From positions 243,868 to 307,867 of the forward strand of contig CABFPE010000350.1 of NCBI GenBank assembly GCA_900660155.1: a stretch of 64,000 nucleotides of DNA, written 5' to 3'. The stretch is from Hofstenia miamia (taxonomy: Eukaryota; Xenacoelomorpha; Acoela; Hofsteniidae). The translations under genes were made by a program, and so were the position numbers. Shown in pieces: positions 52,345 through 58,375 of the stretch (its first letter is position 1; each line of letters opens with the position of its first letter). The notes under the pieces are model-generated. The model was given only the letters and a program-made list of their open reading frames with translations. It searched no databases and was not told where the DNA came from.

Positions 52345-52720
52345 TATATATATATATATGCTTATGTATATATATATGCGTCAATAAATTAAAAATTGCT
52401 TTTGTGCATATTCTAGATTGCATATATCGAAATAGCATTATGAGATAACATGCATTGTCTTAGCAATGTAACTTGAATATAAAAGAAACTTTGCTCATAA
52501 TATAGATAATTGAAACATATGTTTTTACCTGAGATAAATAAATGAACACCTTTGTCAATCAGTCTGCACATCTTTTGAACTACTAGGTAGGGATTAACAT
52601 TGCTGTAATATTCAAAGGCTAAGGAGGGAGTACTAAGCATTCGCAAAGTACTGTTCAACGTCTGCTTCTCTAGCTTGGTCGGCTTCTCCAATAAGACGCC
52701 AATTGTCAGTTTCTTTCCAT
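1718..52720 (-). CDS. Ionotropic glutamate receptor-like gene, partial, 8 spliced exons
   Basis: Eight minus-strand exons join into 415 codons with no stop, and every intron phase matches (1,0,0,2,2,0,0). Seen: residues 1-365 follow the layout of an iGluR amino-terminal domain, including [73 protein letters not shown] and WAEGISC. Residues 366-415 give [13 protein letters not shown] then [15 protein letters not shown], the usual linker and first beta strand of the S1 ligand-binding half. Known of the family: tetrameric ligand-gated cation channels in the plasma membrane, with extracellular ATD and LBD. Inferred: the signal peptide lies right of the window's first exon, and the remaining S1, pore and S2 lie left of 1718. 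The subfamily (AMPA/kainate/delta-like or an ATD-bearing IR8a/IR25a co-receptor) cannot be settled from this part. Confidence 0.9.
1868..3990. other. iGluR intron between exons g and h
   Basis: 2.1 kb, AT-rich, with a short (TA)n at about 2934-2951. Repeated 'tttcggtttt' words near 2000-2060 and 2690-2745 suggest a degraded interspersed repeat, but I cannot assign a family. Confidence 0.6.
3991..4173 (-). CDS. iGluR exon g: end of amino-terminal domain
   Basis: 183 bp exon, 61 codons, residues 305-365, phase 0 at both ends. The acceptor is tgatttag and the donor is ACTAAG/GTACATT. It begins [20 protein letters not shown], followed by [11 protein letters not shown]. This corresponds to the 'C.....W..G..l...ik' helix and the closing strands of the ATD. 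The longer open frame seen here in another phase is a shadow. Confidence 0.85.
4950..5097 (-). CDS. iGluR exon f: amino-terminal domain
   Basis: 148 bp exon, residues 255-304. The acceptor is tttttatttag and the donor is AAGCAT/GTTAGT. It reads [20 protein letters not shown] and then [18 protein letters not shown], matching the strand after the 'DLE' segment and the helix 'lYDAv.a.a.al'. The open frame runs past the chosen donor, but stopping here leaves phase 0 and joins to the cysteine-bearing start of exon g, as in other receptors. Confidence 0.83.
5315..5341 (-). CDS. iGluR exon e: 27 bp microexon
   Basis: A 27 bp exon between the acceptor tattgtag and a strong donor, CCAA/GTAAGTA. It encodes WRDLDFES, with split codons at both edges: one base in, two bases out. 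The sequence fits the family's 'tdLdledld.e' stretch that precedes the '.nvtgfril' strand, and its phases are exactly those needed to join exons d and f. It is found from phase and family layout rather than from length, so it is a little less certain than its neighbours. Confidence 0.78.
5342..6623. other. Left part of the 29.8 kb iGluR intron, nothing recognised
   Basis: AT-rich DNA between the microexon and the first copy of the large duplication. No coding, RNA or transposon signal stood out on either strand. Confidence 0.55.
6624..6667. repeat. (TA)n at left edge of duplication copy 1
   Basis: Uninterrupted TA dinucleotides marking the point where the similarity to 17980-25249 begins. 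Confidence 0.95.
6668..13937. repeat. Large duplication, copy 1 (about 7.3 kb)
   Basis: Nearly identical to 17980-25249 at a constant offset of 11312 until small TA-length changes. Both edges fall in (TA)n tracts (6624-6667 and 13938-13958). I saw fewer than ten substitutions outside the TA tracts and the block at 11738-11934. It carries no recognisable gene. Small open frames occur in both copies at matching places but show no domain. It lies wholly in a receptor intron. It may be a true segmental duplication or two haplotypes placed in series. Confidence 0.95.
11738..11934 (+). mobile_element. Solo-LTR-like block inside copy 1
   Basis: A 197 bp segment starting TGTGGTAGCAGG and ending TGATGTCACA, with a TATA-like word (tgtatataaac) in between and (TA)n directly on both sides. 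The TG...CA ends, length and placement inside a simple repeat fit a small Ty3/gypsy-type solo LTR. No internal region adjoins it. A target-site duplication cannot be seen because both flanks are (TA)n. Family assignment is an inference. Confidence 0.5.
13959..17290 (-). mobile_element. Ty3/gypsy-type LTR retrotransposon fossil, broken
   Basis: Minus-strand remnants appear in the usual order, right to left: a Gag-like region (about 16979-17281), a CCHC zinc knuckle (near 16680), an aspartic protease region (about 16100-16490), reverse transcriptase (about 15300-15900), RNase H (near 15000-15150) and integrase core (near 14300-14400). The order RT-RNase H-integrase indicates Ty3/gypsy rather than copia. 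It is clearly broken, with many breaks. No pair of flanking LTRs was recognised; the left end runs into a (TA)n tract. It sits between the two copies of the 7.3 kb duplication. Probably old, judging from decay. Confidence 0.85.
17291..17934. other. Spacer between retroelement and duplication copy 2
   Basis: AT-rich, with a LINE scrap near 17700-17850 and otherwise nothing recognised. It ends at the (TA)n that starts the second duplication copy. Confidence 0.5.
17705..17850 (+). pseudogene. LINE reverse transcriptase fragment
   Basis: The plus strand reads [16 protein letters not shown], an in-frame stop, then [18 protein letters not shown]. 'KAFDkVpH..Li..L' followed by 'i.sYlsdR.q.v' is the signature of non-LTR (CR1/Jockey-type) reverse transcriptase. 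Only about 45 codons remain; a frame change just upstream hides the preceding 'DF'. It is a dead scrap. Confidence 0.72.
17935..17979. repeat. (TA)n at left edge of duplication copy 2
   Basis: Uninterrupted TA dinucleotides; unique sequence to the left, duplicated sequence to the right. Confidence 0.95.
17980..25249. repeat. Large duplication, copy 2 (about 7.3 kb)
   Basis: Second copy of 6668-13937, same orientation. It starts after the (TA)n at 17935-17979 and ends at the (TA)n at 25251-25287, after which the flank is unrelated to that of copy 1. It contains the same internal (TA)n tracts with different lengths and the same LTR-like block at 23050-23246. Confidence 0.95.
23050..23246 (+). 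mobile_element. Solo-LTR-like block inside copy 2
   Basis: Counterpart of 11738-11934, same length and ends, again between (TA)n tracts. It differs from its partner by about 3%, far more than the surrounding duplicated DNA. Confidence 0.5.
25251..25287. repeat. (TA)n at right edge of duplication copy 2
   Basis: TA-rich tract with minor interruptions. The corresponding tract at copy 1 is 13938-13958. Flanks diverge completely beyond it. Confidence 0.9.
25288..28780. other. AT-rich intron DNA, no gene recognised
   Basis: Middle of the 29.8 kb receptor intron. It contains a (TA)n at about 26551-26594. A 69-codon minus frame at 25475-25684 ends in a hydrophobic stretch ([17 protein letters not shown]) but has no family match or splice context, so it is not called. 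Confidence 0.55.
26551..26594. repeat. (TA)n microsatellite
   Basis: About 20 TA units with one TG interruption. Confidence 0.9.
28781..29133. mobile_element. MITE with CCGTTTACACGAG terminal inverted repeats
   Basis: The left end CCGTTTACACGAGGCGGA is the inverse of the right end TCCGCATCTCGTGTAAACGG, apart from a small indel. A second inner inverted pair (CTCCGCTTTAGTA near 28855, TACTAAAGCGGAG near 29010) makes the 353 bp element largely foldable. No coding capacity. The superfamily is not assigned because no clear target-site duplication is visible. Its last 52 bases recur at 30338-30389 through the assembly overlap. Confidence 0.72.
29082..30336. repeat. Assembly overlap A, equals 30338-31592
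   Basis: 1255 bp repeated exactly after the single N at 30337 (offset 1256). The copy stops exactly at the N. This is what an unmerged contig overlap looks like. Confidence 0.93.
29352..31691. mobile_element. hAT-like non-autonomous element nested in the Tc1 transposase
   Basis: The ends are CAGTGGCGTGCA (29352) and TGCACGCCTCTG (31680-31691), 12 bp inverted repeats with one mismatch. Both sides carry the 8 bp direct repeat CCAAATAC (29344-29351 and 31692-31699). CAGNGG-type ends plus an 8 bp duplication are typical of hAT elements. The real length is about 1084 bp once the 1256 bp assembly overlap is removed. There is no transposase frame inside. It contains a GC-rich palindrome (CCGCGG...CCGCGG). 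Confidence 0.85.
30919..32123. repeat. Assembly overlap B, equals 32125-33329
   Basis: 1205 bp repeated after the single N at 32124 (offset 1206), with a couple of single-base differences (for example caccAtag/caccAcag near 32391). This fits two alleles of one locus. Confidence 0.93.
31692..32123 (+). pseudogene. Same transposase remnant, overlapping-contig copy
   Basis: Identical to 32898-33329 as far as I can read, and cut off by the single N at 32124. Considered an assembly copy of the same locus rather than a second element. Confidence 0.8.
32898..33348 (+). pseudogene. Tc1-type transposase C-terminal remnant (DD34E)
   Basis: Reads [20 protein letters not shown], then [16 protein letters not shown], then [20 protein letters not shown], ending in a stop at 33348. 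'QDGA..HTSKSTK' carries the second catalytic Asp and 'PNSPDL.PIENVW' the Glu, with 34 residues between them, so DD34E. An in-frame TGA stands where the family has the W of 'WPPNSPDL'. The N-terminal DNA-binding part and first Asp are missing: the left inverted repeat is followed almost directly by the '[14 protein letters not shown]' segment. Non-functional. Confidence 0.85.
33572..33920. mobile_element. Mariner-type MITE
   Basis: 349 bp element flanked by TA (33570-33571 and 33921-33922). The ends CGAGGGGTGTCTAAAAGAAA and, from the other side, CGAGGTGTGTTTGAAAAGAA are imperfect inverted repeats of the mariner 'TACGAGGTGTGT' type. A 127-codon open frame inside spans nearly the whole element, including its inverted repeats, and resembles no transposase, so I treat it as chance. 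Confidence 0.8.
33923..35132. other. AT-rich intron DNA, nothing recognised
   Basis: Between the mariner-type MITE and receptor exon d. No coding or repeat structure seen on either strand. Confidence 0.55.
35133..35284 (-). CDS. iGluR exon d: amino-terminal domain, second lobe
   Basis: 152 bp exon, residues 196-246. The acceptor is gcgaatttag and the donor is CAATAGG/GTATGAAC. It reads [15 protein letters not shown], then [20 protein letters not shown] and [11 protein letters not shown], the typical '..vilh.s...a..il..A..lGl....Y.wi.tn' block. It enters in phase 0 and leaves two bases that complete a glycine with the first base of the 27 bp exon. Confidence 0.9.
36061..37621. repeat. Tandem array: six identical 258 bp units plus a short partial
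   Basis: Units start at 36061, 36319, 36577, 36835, 37093 and 37351, with a 13 bp partial at 37609. I saw no difference between units. At each unit boundary atttaaaattgc and gcaattttaaat form a perfect 12 bp stem around the 10-base loop gatttgaatt. The units contain stops in the frames I read and resemble no gene. The array lies 0.8 kb upstream of receptor exon d in gene orientation. It may be a young minisatellite or satellite seed; copy number may be wrong in the assembly. Confidence 0.97.
37622..38360. other. AT-rich intron DNA, nothing recognised
   Basis: Between the 258 bp array and the LINE 3' end. No coding signal seen. Confidence 0.5.
38361..39420 (-). mobile_element. LINE (CR1/L2-like) 3' half, decayed
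   Basis: The minus strand gives [20 protein letters not shown], then [20 protein letters not shown], then [13 protein letters not shown] and, further on, [11 protein letters not shown]...[11 protein letters not shown]. These are the reverse transcriptase motifs 'DF.KAFD', 'G..QG..LGP.LF', 'Y.DD' and the C-terminal 'LEYcs......q...le.iQ' of CR1/L2-type non-LTR retrotransposons. It has several in-frame stops, so it is dead. The 3' end runs into a purine tract on the plus strand (38361-38376, GAGAGAGAAAGAGAGA), and the 5' side stops at a (TA)n. Confidence 0.85.
39426..39461. repeat. (TA)n bordering the LINE fragment
   Basis: About 18 TA units at the truncated 5' side of the LINE. Confidence 0.9.
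39462..40196. other. AT-rich intron DNA up to the large gap
   Basis: Nothing recognised. Long frames drawn here only cross the run of Ns. Confidence 0.5.
40197..41196. other. Assembly gap, 1000 N
   Basis: Exactly 1000 Ns, a conventional gap of unknown size. The missing part of the Crypton-like recombinase should lie here. Confidence 0.99.
41197..41414 (-). pseudogene. Crypton-like tyrosine recombinase, catalytic part (cut by gap)
   Basis: The open frame reads [11 protein letters not shown], then [20 protein letters not shown], then [13 protein letters not shown] before running into the Ns. '..V..hKT......vv.......W...' is the pattern around the conserved 'HKT' box of Crypton-type recombinases. 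It overlaps the end of the zinc-finger frame in a different phase, so the two halves need a frameshift, a splice or a sequencing error to make one protein. The arginine and tyrosine of the active site would lie in the gap. Confidence 0.5.
41386..42306 (-). CDS. Crypton-like ORF: two C2H2 fingers plus recombinase N-terminal domain
   Basis: 306 codons starting at an ATG (42306). Residues about 40-110 hold two C2H2-type fingers: [19 protein letters not shown] (C-x2-C-x9-H-x4-H) and [18 protein letters not shown] (C-x2-C-x9-H-x3-H). After about residue 130 comes a helix-rich lysine-rich region ([34 protein letters not shown]) that resembles the core-binding domain of tyrosine recombinases. The protein then continues in another phase in the next frame. 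Known: Crypton-type DNA transposons encode such recombinases and are common in invertebrates. Family assignment is inference; a domesticated zinc-finger gene is an alternative. Confidence 0.6.
   Translation of the reverse strand: MDCDNAIDDDALMQLMESCNLENCLTNNCEKRVKRKKMKQIENPVCLICKKSYSRIRQHVAITHSRLSSKEKKFFFDYYRSIKNLTIYQCNICCRRFANKRRHDRSHKILKLTKDEAKNPEYFPFSFLKNLRTEAATEIVKRYMDHKKDLMLASGLSQRSVESKCCKQSSRYLETIFDKCNNMEDVKKLRLTMATLKKDHDYKGSTMLTLLSELKLFVSYVNTYEESIALNFSMWENIIKELKCCYTNLQKRESVESKDQKFKRMPTFDLLKKFMNDCCCKLEKSINRMSFVELKPLIVFQVQSNF
42304..42432. repeat. Crypton 5' flank, repeated at 43117-43229
   Basis: 129 bp upstream of and including the zinc-finger start codon recurs after the single N at 43116, with one 16 bp deletion. 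Both copies stop matching after 'aattatgcattc'. Either an allelic contig overlap, or two copies of the element sharing the same 5' terminus. Confidence 0.85.
42652..42703. repeat. Perfect 16 bp inverted repeat (hairpin)
   Basis: Arms ATATGTCGCTATGTAC (42652-42667) and GTACATAGCGACATAT (42688-42703) pair without mismatch around a 20-base loop, followed at once by a (TA)n. It could be a tiny MITE or a cruciform-prone site. Confidence 0.85.
42710..42748. repeat. (TA)n microsatellite
   Basis: About 19 TA units just after the hairpin. Confidence 0.9.
43117..43229. repeat. Second copy of the Crypton 5' flank
   Basis: Starts immediately after the single N at 43116 and is otherwise the same as 42304-42432 minus 16 bp. 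Confidence 0.85.
43230..44747. other. AT-rich intron DNA, nothing recognised
   Basis: Between the duplicated Crypton flank and receptor exon c. No coding or repeat signal noted. Confidence 0.5.
44748..44972 (-). CDS. iGluR exon c: amino-terminal domain, ALGDIV...[10 protein letters not shown]
   Basis: 225 bp exon, residues 121-195, phase 0 at both ends. The acceptor is gcattttag and the donor is TTCAAG/GTTGAT. It starts [20 protein letters not shown] and goes on to [13 protein letters not shown], the clearest ATD signature in the gene ('ai.dlv.yf.W....viYd'). It ends with KSRLSDIFK, the helix that precedes the next hydrophobic strand. Confidence 0.92.
44973..49236. other. iGluR intron between exons b and c (left part)
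   Basis: AT-rich. It holds a compound TA/TG-rich repeat (46121-46251) and a small palindrome (48253-48275). Short open frames here have no splice context or domain. Confidence 0.55.
46121..46251. repeat. Compound (TA)n/(TG) microsatellite
   Basis: Interrupted TA tracts with repeated words such as gcttatgtatatatat, also seen at 52350-52370. It produces a meaningless Ile/Tyr-rich frame. Confidence 0.9.
49237..49445. mobile_element. Interspersed repeat with CCTCCGCC ends
   Basis: About 200 bp, GC-richer than its surroundings. It begins AGAGCGCAGACCTCCGCC and ends CCTCGGCGGAGGT, so ACCTCCGCC and GGCGGAGGT form inverted ends. It contains 'acagacaaacaaacaaacc' and 'aacataacctcc' words. I recall very similar short repeats as 3' tails of retroposons in many invertebrates, but cannot confirm that here. 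SINE or LINE tail versus MITE is open. Confidence 0.55.
49446..50148. other. iGluR intron DNA next to exon b
   Basis: Contains a 73-codon minus frame (49726-49947) whose splice phases do not fit between exons b and c. Nothing else recognised. Confidence 0.5.
50149..50318 (-). CDS. iGluR exon b: amino-terminal domain
   Basis: 170 bp exon, residues 64-120. The acceptor is cgtcaccttag and the donor is GAAAAG/GTAAAAC. It reads [20 protein letters not shown] then [12 protein letters not shown], matching the family's 'S..l..l+..l.iPhi...W' segment. It enters with two bases completing the glycine codon and leaves in phase 0, so it joins exon c directly. The distance between the HIAVASW and ALGDIV motifs is then close to that in kainate-type receptors. 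Confidence 0.85.
52153..52303. other. Assembly gap (151 N) inside a TA array
   Basis: Both sides of the gap carry 'gctgctatatata' followed by (TA)n, so the two contig ends probably overlap and the gap may be zero or negative in length. Confidence 0.95.
52308..52376. repeat. (TA)n/(TG) microsatellite right of the gap
   Basis: TA array with interruptions, including gcttatgtatatatat as in the 46.1 kb array. Confidence 0.9.
52529..52720 (-). CDS. iGluR exon a: start of amino-terminal domain
   Basis: 192 bp exon, residues 1-64. The acceptor reads ttgcttag before the exon and the donor reads CTCAG/GTAAAAAC. The first two bases complete a codon from an unseen upstream exon. The translation begins [16 protein letters not shown] and ends [13 protein letters not shown], matching the first beta strand and the 'acel.n.Gv.aiis' stretch of iGluR amino-terminal domains. 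It leaves one base (phase 1), which the next exon completes to glycine. Confidence 0.85.
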
Positions 52721-53254
52721 CTAAGCAATATTCATCTTAGGTGGCATTTAAAAATATATTAATTACTGATTAAAATTGATAAATTAGGGTAAAGTTGAAG
52801 AGAAGTCTAAAATATATTTGGAATTTAAGAGAGAACATCTGTGTTTAAGAGTTATATTTGTTAAAAATGGCTACGCAAATATTTTGGAGAAAGAATGCAG
52901 CAAAGAAAAGCGAAATTGGTATTGTTAGCCAACGGTTTGTTTTGGCGCAGAAAGAGTGTTTGTTAACATATAAAATGGCGAACACTGGCATAAGATATTA
53001 CAGAAAATCTGAAATTGACTTCAAAGGCAATTTATTGGAAATAATTCTTCAAATTGAACGATTAATAATCTTCTTGCGGTAATTCTCTTTCTCACGGACT
53101 GTTTACATACAGCTAGTTCAAGATAATGTTCTAATCCAAAATATAGAACTATATGATCAAACCGCATTTACGCTGTAAAACAAAAATATATATTTAGACC
53201 AGAAAATTTCATGAAAGTGGGATCGGACGATCTTGGGATCAATTCCAATGGCAC
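52721..53254. other. Region upstream of exon a, no exon found
   Basis: The exon encoding the start and signal peptide of the receptor must leave one base and lie to the right. I could not find it here. A 74-codon plus frame (52858-53082) has no recognisable domain. Confidence 0.5.
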
Positions 53255-53258
53255 TTAA

Positions 53259-53445
53259 CACTAGAAAGTCCAACGATTCTATATCTTAAATTCATGCAGT
53301 TGTCAGAATTAACCCATTCAAGTAAAACTAACGAAAACAAAGCAAATGAAAGTGTCCGAAGTACAAAATAAGCTGTTTTTCTATCTAAATTCTTATTACA
53401 TGAGGCTTTACAAATGCATTTAATATGTGCTCGGACTTTCTAGTG
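53259..53445. mobile_element. piggyBac-type MITE
   Basis: 187 bp with perfect 13 bp inverted ends, CACTAGAAAGTCC and GGACTTTCTAGTG, flanked on both sides by TTAA (53255-53258 and 53446-53449). TTAA target duplication with CACTAG-type ends is characteristic of piggyBac-related elements. There is no coding content. Confidence 0.88.
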
Positions 53446-53449
53446 TTAA

Positions 53450-54306
53450 TGGACTGGAACCACTAAAATTTTTGTCCAACAGAAGTCAAACCTTAACTTA
53501 AACCATTTATCTAACACTGTAGCATTGTTTATGTTTGAATATGCATTCAAGAAAAGAATTATTTGGAACGTCTGACGTATTACAATTGCAAATTGATTTA
53601 AATGTGCCTTCACTTTTCATTTTCTACTTAACATACATTTCCATGACACGTTTNTTGAAAAATACGTTGTCCTCCCCCTCGCCGAATTTCATCGTGGCCT
53701 CAAAAAAAATAGTGTCTAACTTCGCCTGCGTTCTTAGCCTTGTTTTTCAAAAAGAAATATGAGATTTGTTGCTTTGCCAATTTTACTGTGTACCGAATCG
53801 CAGAAATCAGTTCAGAACTATAAAAATGACAAACGTAGCAATGAGATAACAAATATGTAAGGAATAGAAAAAAAATTTCCATTGCCAAGTTTATAATACA
53901 ATAATTAATAATAACTTTCAAAAGTTTGGAGAAATTGTTCACAACATTGCCACAATACTGAGTCATGTAACAGGTGATTTTGTACAACTTATGCTTTCAA
54001 ATCCTTTATTGTAAACAATCGATTTAAATCAAAGATTTCATTCAATGAATAACTAAACGACAAATCATTGTTTTGACGTAGTCAGATTTACTTGAATGAA
54101 GCGGCTGTAGTTTATAATCACAATACTGTGTCAAACCATTTTGATTAAATATTCACAGAGGATACCATCTGACGAATATTAGTGCCAATTTTACCCCGAT
54201 TGATCCAGAATTCAACAATATACAGAAGAATACCAGAATTGCTATTTCATCTTTCATAATGTTACAAGTCAAATTTCACAATTACTCATATAATATGTAT
54301 ATACAG

Positions 54307-54343
<37 letters not shown>

Positions 54344-57300
54344 GTTTCCAAAAAAATTGGATAACCATATTAACATTCTATTTTTATTTAAAATCGATTA
54401 TTAGAATTATTATATAAATATCTATAAGTCTAAATTTTTTTTTCGCAACCAACTTATTTTATATATAAACCAAATATTTACATATATGAGAGATTAAAGC
54501 AGTTTGTAGTATATCATTTTGGATAATTAAAATGCTAAGTGCAATATTGATTTTTTGTTTTTTAATGAAATTAATGACTTCCCAAAATGAACTTGATTGC
54601 AAAAATTTTCTCAACAAAAATAGATTATAATTCGCATCATATTTATTTGTAAAATGAAATATCACATTTCTCATTTCAATTCTAATCAGCATTTCAAACT
54701 TATTATAGAGGTCAAAAAAAATATAAAAAACTTATTGCAAGTGCACAACGTGTGGTAAAATTTTCTAAATGCCAACATTGGTTGTTTTAATTTGTGTTTC
54801 GAAATATCACTAATTATATATATATATGTATTCGCATACATTTCTGAATGCACCATTTCTATTGGGACACCTTCATTTGCGTGCCATTTCAATCGTATTT
54901 TTACCTTGAACCTTAAAATCTTCTAAGAGGTTGCATAAATGACAGATTTAAGTGGGACGTATGTATGTCATTGTTAATTATTTTTGTTGATTATGTTTAC
55001 CATACTTCGGATTATATTAATATCCTAATTGCATCGTCAACGAAGTGAAAAGACGATTTTTGCTAAGACAAACTAAGTCTACAGCGCAATGCCAATCAGG
55101 TATTAAAGTGGCTCTACATTTGAACCTATTTATTGATGCGTGGCATATTAAGCTAAAGGAATTATTTAAGAGTCAAATATACTTGGGAATGAACTACTAA
55201 CATGTGATAAAGCAAGGGAATTTAAATATTAGAAAACCTATTTTTCATTTCTCCTAGGGATCGGAAATGCCATTGTTTAGGAAAAGACATTCACATTAAA
55301 CATTAGGCTTCACTTCTGTCAAATTGAATTGCAAGCTATGACCAGAACTGTGATAAAATCCATGCAATCAAAACAAAAAAATTATTAATCAACTTCAAAG
55401 GACTTAAATGAAATTTTTTTGATATTTTTGGAGTAGAAAGAGTAGTGTAAGACCTCCTAAAGATAAAAAATCAATCCCTTTTCATTTTGATTCTAATATA
55501 TCGCACCAAGCAATTACAGATTGAAGTCGAATTGAAAGTCTATTATTGGCTTTGATGCTCGTGGGGCTACCAAAACACCGTAATACTATTTTTATAGAAA
55601 CCATCATAAATAGTAAAAAGTGCCACGTTTTATGGGGTGTGATCGTACAATATGCTTGAGAAATACTTTTTTTGAATTAGATTTACAATATTTTTAAAGA
55701 AATACTTACTATTACAAAATACACACAAATTAACGAAATATTTGAGAGACGCGCCAATAGTTTATAAGGAATGATTTTTTAGATTTGTGGATATTCCAAA
55801 TCTTTGATTTCAAGTACAATACAATAAGTTAATAATAATAATAATAAAAAACTGTGGTAAGAAATATCCTTTAGATTTGAAGTTTTTTTAAGTTCAGTGT
55901 ATAGAAATTATTATCAATTTCTGAAATACCCAGCTTTGTTCTAGCAAGCTGAAAAATTAAAGAAATGCATTGGTAAGTCTCATGAAATTGGCATAAAATG
56001 AGTTGAATTATTAGTAATTTAATGGATTGGGCAAGAATTTGACCTTGCCTAAAGTTTCGTAGGTCGGGGAGGAATGGCTTGCGCAAGTTAATCTCGTTAC
56101 CACGATAAAATTCCAAAAAATAAAAAGGAATTTTACATGGAGCTAGAGATTGTCTACATTTTGATATATAAACCTAATCTATAAGGCCAAAAACTAGTAG
56201 AGCTATAGTATTCCGAAATCGGTCAGTTGATATAGTCGAAATCCCTTATAACTATAGTTATAATAAATTAATAACAGAAGGGAATAATAATTATAAATAT
56301 AATAGAAACTTTGGGATATAGAACTAAAGGAGCTCTAAAGAATGGTGAAAAGAGCTAAGGAATTGGATAAGAATTAGCAGAGTAATGGCTATCTAAGGAT
56401 ATATAGAAGTAATCGAAACTGTTATAAAGCAGCTATACTTTTTCTAAAAAAAACTATGACCAAGAAACCCCGTAAAAAATTTGTACCGAATTGCATTGCA
56501 GTATCGGATGTACTTGGAAATATAACAATTTTTTAATAAAATTCCGATTTCGTGAAATTCATTCAAATTATTATAATTATGGCTCATACATTCACGATTT
56601 CTAATTCCCATAGGGGTATGAAACCTCAAATAATTTTCTAAAGATAGCCTACCCAAGCTCCATTAAAGAGTCATGCGCATACAATGCTTCAAACAAATCA
56701 GAATTACAAACCGTAAATGAAACTTAAGATACTTCTCTATTGTGTTGGTTTTCAGAGTTATGTGCGCTTAAAGTAATATTTAAGAAACCATCGTAGATTA
56801 CAAAAATTGCTGGCTAATTCAATCTTTAAAAGCTGGGTATGTTTTTGCAAAAAAACAGTTTTTGCACATTTTCAAAGCATTTGCTTTAAGCTTCTTAGGC
56901 ATTTTGGAAATCGTGAACTATGACACATGTGTTGGTGAATGTACCTAAGCGTAAAGTTAAAATTTCTACTAAGGCGTATTGCTTTGGCAGAAGCACTTGA
57001 AATTTCCGTTTTTCAAGAAATATTTAAATGCTCTTCAATTCTGACGTTCAAATAATTTTAAGGTGATTATGAGTAATGTTGATTGGTAACCAAGTTTTAA
57101 TTATTGTAAAGTTTATTTGTAACCACGGTTGATAATTTGTAGTTAAGATTATATTTGTAAAGTTGATTTAAAATAAATCTTGCACAATGAAAATTAAAAA
57201 AAAATTAGACCAAAGTTGAACTACTTCTAAATATGCAGTTCGCTTATTGAAATGTCAAGCACAAAGTGAGAGGTAGCAGTGTGGAAGGCACCGGGTTTGG

Positions 57301-57930
57301 ATCATCCCCGCCTTAATGAGACCAGGATCGAGCGCGGTTTTAAAACGTAAATGAAAGAGCTCTTTATTCTGTGGGGTTCTTCTAATTTTGCATATATTTA
57401 TTGGTACTTGAGCTCTAAAAGTTTGAATTTTTTTCAAGGAATAATAAAAAAAATTTCAAAGCCTGTTTTTTAAAATTTGACGTCACTGGTTTTAGTATTT
57501 CAATAATTAATAAATTATATTAGCTCCCCCTTTCGTACACTTTACTTAAAAATAAATGTATGGCATTTTAAAATAAGAGGAACTCAAATTACCTACAAAT
57601 TTTTAAATTTCTTTTAATGAGCCCAAATGAACACCATTGGCTTTTTTGAGAGAATACAAGTCAAAATGGCCACCCTCATGCAAAGTGAAACAAATTTTGC
57701 TCGCTCCCACTAATGCTGAACCGATGTTTTCAAAAGCATAATTTCTTCCAAAAGCCAAACACCCCTCTCTCTGTTGTGATAACATTCGTATTAACTTTTG
57801 TCATTGTTTAAAAAATTTAGCAAAAGGTTGCGTATGTAGGTATATACCGGCTTAGTTTGTTTTGACTTTGAAGATTTTAAGCTCGACTGGCCAAACAGAA
57901 TTTTTCAATGAGGTTCGTTTTAGCTCACTG
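53450..57930. other. AT-rich DNA, no gene recognised
   Basis: Holds a single unresolved base at 53654 and a (TA)n at about 54298-54340. Minus frames at 55871-56116 and 57603-57785 have no recognised domain; neither gives a convincing start exon for the receptor. Confidence 0.5.
54298..54340. repeat. (TA)n microsatellite
   Basis: TA array with a few interruptions at its left side. Confidence 0.9.
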
Positions 57931-58199
57931 GGTTATTTAAAAATTTTGTGCTCTTTCAAGATTTTTTTACATAGTTCTTACTGACATTTAATAAACATGT
58001 AAAATAACACTATCAAGAACACCAAAATCGTAGTCTACTGTATATTGAATGAAAAATAAAAATATTTTGTTGGATCAGATTAATATCGTTCAAATTATAG
58101 TGACTACCATGTTGTAAATTAGTCAAAATAGAGCATAAATTAGATATGTTTAAGTAAGACTCGTTTTGGGCTTGTTGTATGCTCGTTGACAAGTCTGTA

Positions 58200-58375
58200 T
58201 CGATATGTTATTTTGAAGCTTCCTAATTTTATTTTAGTAAATTCTATCCATTTATGGAATTGATGAATATTGTTTAGTTGAATGGAATTTGAGTTTTAAC
58301 AAATAATTATGCTGATGCATCTAGTCTGTTGTAAACACCTGTCGTCTGCATAAACAGTGAAAGTGTGATTTTCTG
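58200..58375 (-). pseudogene. Possible LINE reverse transcriptase scrap
   Basis: The minus strand reads HTFTVYADDRCLQQTR, an in-frame stop about 10 codons later, then LNNIHQFHKWIEFTKIKLGS. 'YADD' followed about 30 residues later by 'W.....+..lg..K' is the layout of non-LTR reverse transcriptases, but only this short stretch is readable. Confidence 0.45.

Larger units (their letters stand above)
50319..52528. other. iGluR intron between exons a and b
   Basis: AT-rich, with a (TA)n array that breaks the assembly at 52153-52303. No other element recognised. Confidence 0.55.

Noticed and set aside
57603-57785. 60-codon minus frame beginning MLSQQREG
   Set aside because: Looked protein-like at first, but it has no family match I can name, no signal peptide and no fit to the receptor's missing first exon.
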